NCBI RefSeq assembly: GCF_002161555.1
Contig: NZ_NFHZ01000002.1
Span: 185,319-249,318 of the forward strand
DNA: 64,000 nucleotides
From: Barnesiella sp. An55
Lineage (GTDB): Bacteria > Bacteroidota > Bacteroidia > Bacteroidales > Barnesiellaceae
Direction: 5' to 3'
Shown: one piece after another, positions 57,498 to 64,000 of the stretch
Position numbering within the stretch: the first letter of the stretch is position 1
Layout: each line of letters starts with the position of its first letter
The notes under the pieces: model-generated
What the model was told of the DNA's origin: nothing
Database searches by the model: none
Seen by the model: only the letters and a program-made list of their open reading frames with translations
Made by a program: the position numbers and the translations under genes

Positions 57498-58451
57498 ATG
57501 AGACATTTTACCAACGTACACGACATAGGCGACCTGAGGTCGGCCGTACACGAGGCTCTCGAAGTGAAAGCCAACCGCTTTGCCTACAAGCACCTGGGGC
57601 AGGACCGCACCCTCATGATGATCTTTTTCAACTCGAGCCTCCGCACCCGGTTGAGCACCCAAAAGGCGGCCATGAATCTGGGGATGAACGTGATGGTGCT
57701 CGACGTGAACCAAGGAGCCTGGAAACTCGAGACCGAACGTGGCGTGGTGATGGATGGCGACAAACCCGAACATCTGCTCGAGGCTATCCCCGTGATGGGA
57801 TGCTACTGCGACGTGATCGGGGTGCGCTCCTTTGCCCGTTTCGAGAGCAAGAGCGACGACTACGAAGAGAAGATTCTCAACCAGTTCATCCAATATTCGG
57901 GACGTCCCGTCTTCAGCATGGAGGCAGCGACTCGCCATCCCCTGCAAAGTTTTGCCGACCTCATCACCATCGAGGAGCACAAAAAGACGGCTCGCCCCAA
58001 AGTGGTCTTGACCTGGGCTCCGCACCCCAAAGCCCTGCCTCAGGCCGTGCCCAACTCGTTTGCCGAGTGGATGAACGAGACCGACTACGAGTTTGTCATC
58101 ACTCACCCCAAAGGGTATGAACTCGACCCCCGCTTCGTGGGGAAGGCCCGTGTGGAGTATGACCAGCGGAAAGCCTTCGAAGGGGCCGACTTCATCTATG
58201 CCAAGAACTGGGCGGCCTATGCCGAACCGCACTATGGCCAGGTGCTCAGCACCGACCGCAGCTGGACGGTCGATAGCGAGAAGATGGCGCTCACGAACCA
58301 CGCCTTTTTCATGCACTGCCTGCCGGTGCGCCGCAACATGATCGTGACCGACGACGTTATCGAGAGCCCCCAGTCGCTGGTTATCCCCGAAGCGGCCAAC
58401 CGCGAAATATCGGCACAGGTCGTCTTAAAACGTATTCTCGAATCTCTTTAA
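57498..58451 (+). CDS. argF': N-succinylornithine carbamoyltransferase
   Basis: 317 aa. Arginine pathway enzyme of Bacteroidetes that carbamoylates N-succinyl-L-ornithine rather than ornithine. The carbamoyl-phosphate motif is N-S-S-L-R-T-R (about residues 45-51) instead of S-x-R-T-R; H-C-L-P-V-R-R (about 274-280) and W-A-P-H-P-K fit this subfamily. Pro90, in G-D-K-P-E-H, is the residue known from B. fragilis to select succinyl- over acetylornithine (Glu at this position in acetylornithine enzymes). Immediately after proA; both start from glutamate. Confidence 0.94.
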   Translation: MRHFTNVHDIGDLRSAVHEALEVKANRFAYKHLGQDRTLMMIFFNSSLRTRLSTQKAAMNLGMNVMVLDVNQGAWKLETERGVVMDGDKPEHLLEAIPVMGCYCDVIGVRSFARFESKSDDYEEKILNQFIQYSGRPVFSMEAATRHPLQSFADLITIEEHKKTARPKVVLTWAPHPKALPQAVPNSFAEWMNETDYEFVITHPKGYELDPRFVGKARVEYDQRKAFEGADFIYAKNWAAYAEPHYGQVLSTDRSWTVDSEKMALTNHAFFMHCLPVRRNMIVTDDVIESPQSLVIPEAANREISAQVVLKRILESL

Positions 58452-58463
58452 ACCCGCATATCT

Positions 58464-59624
58464 ATGAAACGGCTTTTGATACTCCTTTTGACCGCGCTCC
58501 TGCTCCCGGGAATCACTCGGGCCGAAGAGTTCGCCGACTACAAATTCTGGAACGAAGGGAAACTGACCTGGGACGATTTTCAAGATACCCTCAGCCTCAA
58601 GAGTGTACCCACGGCATTCACCGCCTTCCTGCGTATCGAAAAGACCAAGAACCGCGACGGGAACACCAGTACGGTGCGTTCAGAGGCTCAAGCCTGTTTC
58701 GACCGTCGGCACTCCTTCGCCGACTCGACCATCCGCAACAACAACCTGCTGCGGCTTTTCCAACTCAAGTACGACCTGCTTGAGTTCTACCGCCGTCGTC
58801 TGCAAACCGAACTGAACCTGGGCGTAGTGGGTATAGAGGCCGACAACCGCACCCGACAGTATATGGACCTCTACAAGGAGCAAAGCGAAAAGGCCGAAGA
58901 GGAGACCGAACGCGGACAAAACGAAGAGAAGCTGCAAGAGTGGGAATTCTATGTCACCAAAGAATTGATCGAGAATCCCGCCCCGTCGATTCCCCGCATC
59001 TCTCCGCGCCGCTTCGGTTACGGCTTCTACCTGGGCACGGGGGCTTCGTGGCCCGTGGGCGAGCTTGAACACTACTGGGATCCCGCCTGGCAAATCCACG
59101 TCGGATTCGACCTGGGCTATGTCAACACCCACCTGCTGTGCGACTTCTCGGCCGGAATGGCCCGCACACGACGCGACATCCAGGTACAGAAAGGCGATAT
59201 CCACGACGTGTGGCTGCGAAACGGGCACAACACCTACACCTCGATTTCGCTCAGCCTGGGACAGCAGCTCGTCTCGACCAAGTATTTCGCCCTCATGCCC
59301 TATGCCGGTTGCATCTGGTCGGGCTACTCCGATCAGATACGTATCCCCGACGGACGTAACGAACGGACCACGCTGGCCTACTCCAACTTCAACTGGACGG
59401 CCGGTATCTGCTTCGACTACCGATTCTCCAACACCATATCGATGGTACCCTCGTTCTGGCGCGGACACCGCGAGATTTTCACCGCATCGATTCGCACCAA
59501 AATCTTTATCAACCGCGAACAGTTCAAAAACTTCAACGCCATAGAGGGCGACATGATTCGGGGCTGCAAACTGGGATTCTCCATCTCGTGCCTCGGCTTC
59601 AGCCGCCTGCTGCAAATCAAATAA
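58464..59624 (+). CDS. Hypothetical exported protein, probably outer membrane
   Basis: 386 aa. Signal peptide (residues 1-~21, cut near T-R-A-E). Residues ~22-165 start with [12 protein letters not shown] and end in a charged helical stretch rich in Glu/Lys (about 135-160). From about residue 185 alternating beta-strand patterns ([43 protein letters not shown]) suggest a small outer-membrane barrel. No family recognised. It lies 12 bases after argF' and 17 before thyA, without obvious functional link. Confidence 0.65.
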   Translation: MKRLLILLLTALLLPGITRAEEFADYKFWNEGKLTWDDFQDTLSLKSVPTAFTAFLRIEKTKNRDGNTSTVRSEAQACFDRRHSFADSTIRNNNLLRLFQLKYDLLEFYRRRLQTELNLGVVGIEADNRTRQYMDLYKEQSEKAEEETERGQNEEKLQEWEFYVTKELIENPAPSIPRISPRRFGYGFYLGTGASWPVGELEHYWDPAWQIHVGFDLGYVNTHLLCDFSAGMARTRRDIQVQKGDIHDVWLRNGHNTYTSISLSLGQQLVSTKYFALMPYAGCIWSGYSDQIRIPDGRNERTTLAYSNFNWTAGICFDYRFSNTISMVPSFWRGHREIFTASIRTKIFINREQFKNFNAIEGDMIRGCKLGFSISCLGFSRLLQIK

Positions 59625-59641
59625 ACGACAAGACAAACGAC

Positions 59642-60436
59642 ATGAAACAATATCTCGACCTACTGCAACATGTGCTCGACCACGGCGTTCTCAAAGAAGA
59701 CCGCACGGGCACGGGCACACACAGCGTATTTGGCTACCAGATGCGGTTCGACCTGCACGACGGATTCCCGCTGCTCACCACAAAAAAACTGCACCTCAAA
59801 TCGATTATCTATGAGCTGCTGTGGTTCCTCAAGGGCGATACCAACGTGAAATACCTGCAAGAACACGGGGTGCGCATCTGGAACGAATGGGCCGACGCAA
59901 ACGGCGACCTGGGCCACATCTATGGCTATCAGTGGCGCTCGTGGCCCGACTATAACGGAGGCCATATCGACCAGATAACCGAAGCCATCGAGACCATCAA
60001 GCACAACCCCGACTCACGACGCATCATCGTGAGCGCCTGGAATGTGGCCGACCTGCCGCAGATGAATCTGCCGCCCTGCCACGCCTTTTTCCAATTCTAT
60101 GTAGCGGGAGGCAAACTGAGCCTGCAACTCTACCAGCGCAGTGCCGATATCTTCCTGGGCGTGCCTTTCAACATCGCCTCGTATGCGCTGCTCCTGATGA
60201 TGGTAGCCCAGGTCACGGGGCTCGAGGCCGGCGAGTTTGTTCACACCCTGGGCGATGCCCACATCTACAACAACCACCTGGAGCAGGTGCGCGAGCAACT
60301 CACCCGCGAACCGCGACCCCTCCCCAAAATGAGACTGAATCCCGAGGTAAAAAGCATCTTCGACTTCCAATACGAAGACTTCGAACTCACCGATTATAAT
60401 CCACATCCCCACATTGCCGGGAAAGTTGCCGTATGA
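59642..60436 (+). CDS. thyA: Thymidylate synthase
   Basis: 264 aa. Makes dTMP from dUMP with methylene-tetrahydrofolate, producing dihydrofolate. Family signatures: E-D-R-T-G-T-G-T (about residues 17-24), [11 protein letters not shown], the catalytic Cys in [11 protein letters not shown] and [16 protein letters not shown]. Start at 59642 is the conserved M-K-Q-Y. Overlaps folA by ATGA, so the dihydrofolate it makes is recycled by the co-translated partner. Confidence 0.97.
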   Translation: MKQYLDLLQHVLDHGVLKEDRTGTGTHSVFGYQMRFDLHDGFPLLTTKKLHLKSIIYELLWFLKGDTNVKYLQEHGVRIWNEWADANGDLGHIYGYQWRSWPDYNGGHIDQITEAIETIKHNPDSRRIIVSAWNVADLPQMNLPPCHAFFQFYVAGGKLSLQLYQRSADIFLGVPFNIASYALLLMMVAQVTGLEAGEFVHTLGDAHIYNNHLEQVREQLTREPRPLPKMRLNPEVKSIFDFQYEDFELTDYNPHPHIAGKVAV

Positions 60437-60936
60437 CACCCATGATCTCGATTGCCCTTATCGCCGCCGTCGCCGAGAACGGCGCCATCGGCCGTAACCA
60501 GCAGTTGCTGTGCCACCTGCCCAACGACCTGAAGCATTTCAAAACCCTCACCTCGGGGCACACCGTAGTCATGGGTCGGCGCACCTTCGAGTCGCTGCCC
60601 AACGGAGCCCTGCCCAACCGCAAGAACATCGTGCTCACCCACAACCACGACCTCGCCTGGCCGGGTGTAGCAGTAGTACACAACATCGACGAAGCAATGG
60701 CCCAGGCCGACAAGAGCCCCGTCTTCATCATCGGCGGAGCCACCCTCTACAACGAAACCATCGGGCTGGCCGACACGCTCTACATTACCCACATACACCA
60801 CACCTTTGCCGATGCCGACACCTTCTTCCCCGCCATCGACAAGACCGTGTGGATAAAAGACGAGGTGCAGGAGATGCCTGCCGACGAGCGACACGCCTAC
60901 TCCTACACCTTCGTGACCTACCGGCGCAAACGATAG
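60433..60936 (+). CDS. folA: Dihydrofolate reductase
   Basis: 167 aa. Reduces dihydrofolate to tetrahydrofolate with NADPH. Core motifs: [13 protein letters not shown] (about residues 9-21), [10 protein letters not shown] (catalytic Asp), [21 protein letters not shown]. Coupled to thyA. Confidence 0.97.
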   Translation: MTPMISIALIAAVAENGAIGRNQQLLCHLPNDLKHFKTLTSGHTVVMGRRTFESLPNGALPNRKNIVLTHNHDLAWPGVAVVHNIDEAMAQADKSPVFIIGGATLYNETIGLADTLYITHIHHTFADADTFFPAIDKTVWIKDEVQEMPADERHAYSYTFVTYRRKR

Positions 60937-60962
60937 CCGCCAGCATCACCACGGGGGGAAGA

Positions 60963-61415
60963 TCAACGTCCCCCGGTGGTCGTCACCTCGCCGTCGTTGT
61001 TGAAATTCAACTCGATTACCGGCACCGTATTCAGTTCGATCTGGTACCCCCAACTGTAACGCGACACCTCCACAATACCGGCGTTAGGATATTGCGTGGC
61101 CGTATAGGTGAGCAGGTTGCCCGGCAAAATACCTATTTGCAAAGCCGAAGGCAGCACCTGCAGATTGCCATCTACCTCCTGCCAGCCACCGTCGTTATAA
61201 AACTTCAGCTCAAACCCGTTGCTCAACCACAGTTTATACCGGGGTTCATCGTCATCCTTCTCGGCTTTGACCACCTGCACATCGGCAAAATAGTTATCGA
61301 CAAACTGGTGTATGGCAGCCGGCAGATACTCATAATCCACCCGCTTGTCATCGTCGCAGCTACTCATACTCAAGAGAGCCGCCAACACAATAAAACTCCA
61401 CAAAATTTTTCTCAT
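60963..61415 (-). CDS. PepSY-like lipoprotein (DUF2874)
   Basis: 150 aa. Lipoprotein signal S-M-S-S-C (Cys20) followed by D-D-D-K. Two PepSY-like halves: L-P-x-A-I-x-x-F-V-x-x-Y-F-A-D-V-Q-V-V-K-A ... Y-K-L-W-L-S-N-G-F-E-L-K-F-Y and a second with Y-x-A-x-x-Y-P-N-A-G-I-V ... Y-Q-I-E-L. Similar in plan to the protein at 28224, but lipidated. Function unknown. Convergent with folA; a CCAC...GTGG hairpin (60947-60977) spans the junction. Confidence 0.85.
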   Translation of the reverse strand: MRKILWSFIVLAALLSMSSCDDDKRVDYEYLPAAIHQFVDNYFADVQVVKAEKDDDEPRYKLWLSNGFELKFYNDGGWQEVDGNLQVLPSALQIGILPGNLLTYTATQYPNAGIVEVSRYSWGYQIELNTVPVIELNFNNDGEVTTTGGR

Positions 61416-61617
61416 ACGGTTCGTTTTTTATGAATGACTATACAACAACATAACAATATTCGCCCCCAATAGGTCACACCTATATGCAAAATTTCAGGCC
61501 AATCGCGATAAAAAGCCCAAGCAAATTGTAACACATTTGTAACAAATAGATATCATATTGTCACAAGACCCTCCATATATAAAAATAATGTTAAACACAA
61601 ACGATTTTCTTGTATCT

Positions 61618-61651
61618 TTTGCTTGCATATAAAATTATATGCTTACATTTG
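61618..61651 (+). promoter_or_regulatory. Orphan promoter
   Basis: TTTG (61618-61621), 22-base spacer, TACATTTG (61644-61651). No open reading frame follows before a terminator. Confidence 0.55.
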
Positions 61652-61657
61652 CAATGT

Positions 61658-61727
61658 GTTTTTCATGGTATTAGAATTAAGGTTAACAAAGATTGGTTGT
61701 CGTGATGACAATCAATTTTTTTTGTTT
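61658..61727 (+). ncRNA. Candidate ~70-nt small RNA
   Basis: Runs from the orphan promoter to a strong intrinsic terminator: ATTGGTTGTC/GACAATCAAT stem (61692-61716, one G-T pair, loop GTGAT) followed by T-rich TTTTTTTTGTTTT. The ~35-nt 5' part is unstructured (AGAATTAAGGTTAACAAAG) and could be a seed region for base-pairing. I have an impression of similar intergenic sequences in Bacteroides genomes but cannot verify it. Confidence 0.55.
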
Positions 61728-61795
61728 TAACTCATACCATTACGAATAACGTAGCAATTTCAACTATCGTCTTATTACAGCAATCCAAAGAGAAA

Positions 61796-61827
61796 AATAG
61801 GGTATGTCCCAATAGACACACCCTATT
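61796..61827 (-). terminator. Terminator of the FAD oxidoreductase gene
   Basis: Minus strand AATAGGGTGTGTC/GACATACCCTATT (13 positions, one mismatch) followed by TTTCTC, 25 bases after the stop. Confidence 0.8.
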
Positions 61828-61851
61828 CCCATATCCGAATTTATCTCGCGA

Positions 61852-63849
61852 CTACGGTATCGGCAAAAACAGGACGGCATCGGCAGCCACCGCATTGTCG
61901 GCTCCCTGGTTGGAAATCTCCACATAAGCCTCACGCCCACAAGGTAGGTTATATTCGCCCACGCACACCCACTCGCCACCGGTTTGCCCCACGACCTTTA
62001 TATCGTCTTTATGCACTTGCACCTGCGCCGTATCGGCCCCGGTAAAAATCGTTACGGGCGTATGCGTGGATGCCCCCTCTAACTGAGGAAAGAAGACATA
62101 AATCTTATAAGCCCCGGCAGTCTGAATATCGGGCAAATACTTAATGGTTTTGAGGGTATCGCCCTTGGAGCTATCGACATAAAAATTCAAGCCATATCCT
62201 CGATAGGTATCTTGAGCCAACGTCCAGTCGCCCTGTATTTCAACAGCGGTAGTATCGTCGTTATCGACCAGAATCTCGGGAGTCGAACCATCGGCCAACG
62301 GGTCGGTTCTCAAGATCTCCTGCACCCGGGCAACATCGACATCCTGCACATCGATACCTTCGTCAATCGAAAGGCTTGCGGCTACGGCAGCCGACTGGCC
62401 CAATACCATGAAGACCGGCTCCATGCGAATCGAGCCGTAAGCTATGTGCGAGGCCGACAGGCATACCGGTACCAACAAATTGGCCACCTCTTGCCGCTTG
62501 GGGACAAGAGCCCGGTAGGAGATGGGATAGGGCGGGAAGCCTCCTATCTCGACATTCCCTTCGTTCTTGACTACCCCATCGACAACCAGCCTGTCACAAT
62601 TATGCGAGTCCATCGTGTAGGCAGCCCAGCCGATTACATCATCGACCACTTCTCGCCCCACACAGTGATGCTCGGTCATGACCAATTCGCCAATCAAGCG
62701 ACGCGCCTCTCGCACATAAAGCTGGTGAGTCCAATGATCGTTATCGACATATTCGTCTTTGGGATAGCCCCACTTCAACATCTCATCACGCATAAACCGA
62801 GGAACACGCTCATCGTGACCCAGGAAATAGAAAAGGCCCTTGGTATAATCTTCATGAGCTTTCCAAATCTCGGCCCGCCGGGCATAGTCGGCCTCGGGAT
62901 AATCCCAGTTCATACCAATCATATCGGTCGAAATACCGCCGCCATTGTTGATATCGGTTTTGGCGTTAGGCATACGGCTCCAAATAAAATAGTCATATAC
63001 CGACTTTCGGGGCGATACGGCATGCAGTCGCAACACCAATTCATATCGGGTAGAATCGTAGTTGTCGGGACGGGTGATGGGTATCATGTTTTCGGGATTA
63101 TCGGTCAAACAGACCCTGAAATTATAGGCCTGTATCTTTTTATCGCCCGAGCCGGTAGGGTTTAACACATGGTCACTTACCCCCCAAATCAAGCCACTGG
63201 TCGAATCGCCTGGAACAATATAGGGGTCTATGGGATCCCAAAACTGGTGCCCCTTCATCAGTTGCACGCCATTATAGGTCTCGCCATATACCGAGTTATC
63301 CTCCCTTCCTATGGCATAAGAGGCCCCGGCTTTAGCCATGAGGTCACCCTCATAGGAGCAATCGATAAATACCTTGGCCCGTATTTTCCGGTAGGTCTCG
63401 GGCGATGGATTGGCTGAATTTTCAACAACAATCTGTGAGATGTGCCTACCCTCTTTCTCGACATCGTGTAACCGATAGGAATACAACACCTCGACACGTC
63501 CCCGATCGATATACTCCCGAAAGATTTGCTCGGCAACCGACGGTTCAAAAACCCACTGTTCAAACTGCCCGTAATGGGCTCCTACCCTGCGATAAAAATC
63601 CCGGGCCAACCCAGTCACGACAAATTTATTCCCGATGTCGGTATATCCCAAGCCTCCCGAGGTCATTCCGCCCAAATGAGTACCGGGCTCTATCAACAAT
63701 ACCTTTTTCCCTTCCATCGAAGCGGTGTACGCAGCAATAACCCCAGCTGAAGTGCCGCCATATATGCATATGTCCACTTCGACTCCTCTTTTACAACCGG
63801 TAAACAGCACAAGCAATGCCACCGTACACCACAAACATATTCCTCTCAT
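61852..63849 (-). CDS. FAD-dependent oxidoreductase lipoprotein with golvesin-like C-terminal domain
   Basis: 665 aa. Lipoprotein signal F-T-G-C (Cys19). The FAD-binding Rossmann motif I-C-I-Y-G-G-T-S-A-G-V-I-A-A-Y (about residues 27-41) and L-G-G-M-T-S-G-G-L-G place it in the FAD_oxidored (PF12831-like) family, often linked with polysaccharide use in Bacteroidetes. The last ~130 residues (from about V-E-I-Q-G-D-W) form a beta-sandwich like the golvesin/xanthan-lyase C-terminal module, ending with A-V-A-A-D-A-V. Export of an FAD enzyme to the cell surface or periplasm is unusual. A partial gene ends 53 bases upstream on the same strand, suggesting a larger operon past the window edge. Confidence 0.85.
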   Translation of the reverse strand: MRGICLWCTVALLVLFTGCKRGVEVDICIYGGTSAGVIAAYTASMEGKKVLLIEPGTHLGGMTSGGLGYTDIGNKFVVTGLARDFYRRVGAHYGQFEQWVFEPSVAEQIFREYIDRGRVEVLYSYRLHDVEKEGRHISQIVVENSANPSPETYRKIRAKVFIDCSYEGDLMAKAGASYAIGREDNSVYGETYNGVQLMKGHQFWDPIDPYIVPGDSTSGLIWGVSDHVLNPTGSGDKKIQAYNFRVCLTDNPENMIPITRPDNYDSTRYELVLRLHAVSPRKSVYDYFIWSRMPNAKTDINNGGGISTDMIGMNWDYPEADYARRAEIWKAHEDYTKGLFYFLGHDERVPRFMRDEMLKWGYPKDEYVDNDHWTHQLYVREARRLIGELVMTEHHCVGREVVDDVIGWAAYTMDSHNCDRLVVDGVVKNEGNVEIGGFPPYPISYRALVPKRQEVANLLVPVCLSASHIAYGSIRMEPVFMVLGQSAAVAASLSIDEGIDVQDVDVARVQEILRTDPLADGSTPEILVDNDDTTAVEIQGDWTLAQDTYRGYGLNFYVDSSKGDTLKTIKYLPDIQTAGAYKIYVFFPQLEGASTHTPVTIFTGADTAQVQVHKDDIKVVGQTGGEWVCVGEYNLPCGREAYVEISNQGADNAVAADAVLFLPIP

Positions 63850-63902
63850 AAATCTATCTTATTTTTATTTTATATTCTCCTTCACTGCTGTCCGGAGAAA
63901 TT

Positions 63903-64000
63903 TTACCATAAAGTAGGTTGCTCGACAGAACCCGCCTCCGGAACACAAACGGGAGTTGTCGGCTGATTATAAATTTCACGGATATCCGCCCTCTGGAAGA
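63903..64000 (-). CDS. C-terminal end of an unidentified protein (partial)
   Basis: 31 codons ending at a TAA (63905-63903), the 5' part lying beyond the window. The visible tail reads like a real protein end (R-A-D-I-R-E-I-Y-N-Q-P-T-T-P-V-C-V-P-E, ending P-T-L-W), the other frames are stopped or less protein-like, and the spacing to the next gene (53 bases) suits an operon. Family not recognisable. Confidence 0.5.
   Translation of the reverse strand, partial: FQRADIREIYNQPTTPVCVPEAGSVEQPTLW

Larger units (their letters stand above)
61416..61851. other. 436-bp intergenic region with an orphan promoter-terminator pair
   Basis: No protein gene. Holds the upstream region of the PepSY-like lipoprotein (AT-rich, with CAAATTGTAACACATTTG-like stretches near 61524), an sRNA-like unit on the + strand, and the terminator of the FAD oxidoreductase gene. 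Confidence 0.6.

Overview
This 64 kb window is a stretch of chromosome from a gut-type Bacteroidales bacterium. The evidence is consistent across the window. Many genes are preceded by the Bacteroidetes promoter pattern (TTTG at -33, TAnnTTTG at -7) rather than strong Shine-Dalgarno sites. The LptD, SecA and TamA-like (TamL) proteins are of the Bacteroidetes type. There is an N-succinylornithine transcarbamylase closely matching the Bacteroides enzyme, a type IX secretion plug protein and a small protein ending in a type IX sorting domain. Coding GC is moderate and coding density high; Barnesiella/Coprobacter-like is a guess only. I see no prophage, integrase, insertion sequence, CRISPR array or rRNA.

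Layout. 0.1-2.4 kb: a leftward, translationally coupled trio (acetyltransferase-like, IbrA-like PP-loop protein, IbrB-like ParB-domain protein). 2.7-4.9 kb: rubrerythrin, a flavin reductase-rubredoxin fusion, a small DUF4491 membrane protein and a mini type IX CTD protein. 5.2-12.8 kb: ilvE, an HD hydrolase, lptD, cca, gdhA. 12.9-15.0 kb: an unusual non-housekeeping patch with a broken leucine-rich-repeat lipoprotein gene, a strong candidate for a ~205-nt structured ncRNA, and a cluster of palindromic repeats. 15.0-15.9 kb: a membrane protein/winged-helix regulator pair with palindromic operators in its promoter. 16-22.5 kb (leftward): trxA, dnaE, an M24 peptidase, a HAD hydrolase and tRNA-Arg(CCG). 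22.6-28.7 kb: ung, a C_GCAxxG protein, an acyltransferase, a PLC-like protein, a periplasmic C1 peptidase, the type IX plug protein and a PepSY-like protein.

28.8-42.3 kb: envelope biogenesis (tamB-tamL, secA, a catalytically degenerate alkaline-phosphatase-fold protein, a DUF4105/Lnb-type candidate lipoprotein acyltransferase). 42.4-50.6 kb: an exported nitroreductase, an M15-like lipoprotein, an LTA-synthase-like enzyme, a complete Fe3+/B12-type ABC importer, lpxB and a UPF0145 protein. 50.7-60.9 kb: a beta-helix lipoprotein, a cupin regulator with an acyl-CoA synthetase, proB-proA-argF' (proline and arginine synthesis), an outer-membrane-like protein and thyA-folA. 61-64 kb: a PepSY-like lipoprotein, a candidate ~70-nt sRNA, an FAD-dependent lipoprotein oxidoreductase and the last 31 codons of another gene.

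Most of the window is housekeeping. The items most worth a second look are the ncRNA at 14303-14508, the operator array at 14893-14980, the sRNA-like unit at 61618-61727, the IbrA/IbrB trio, the LRR pseudogene, and the dead phosphatase-fold protein beside secA. Family assignments come from recognising motifs and overall sequence; no database search was run.
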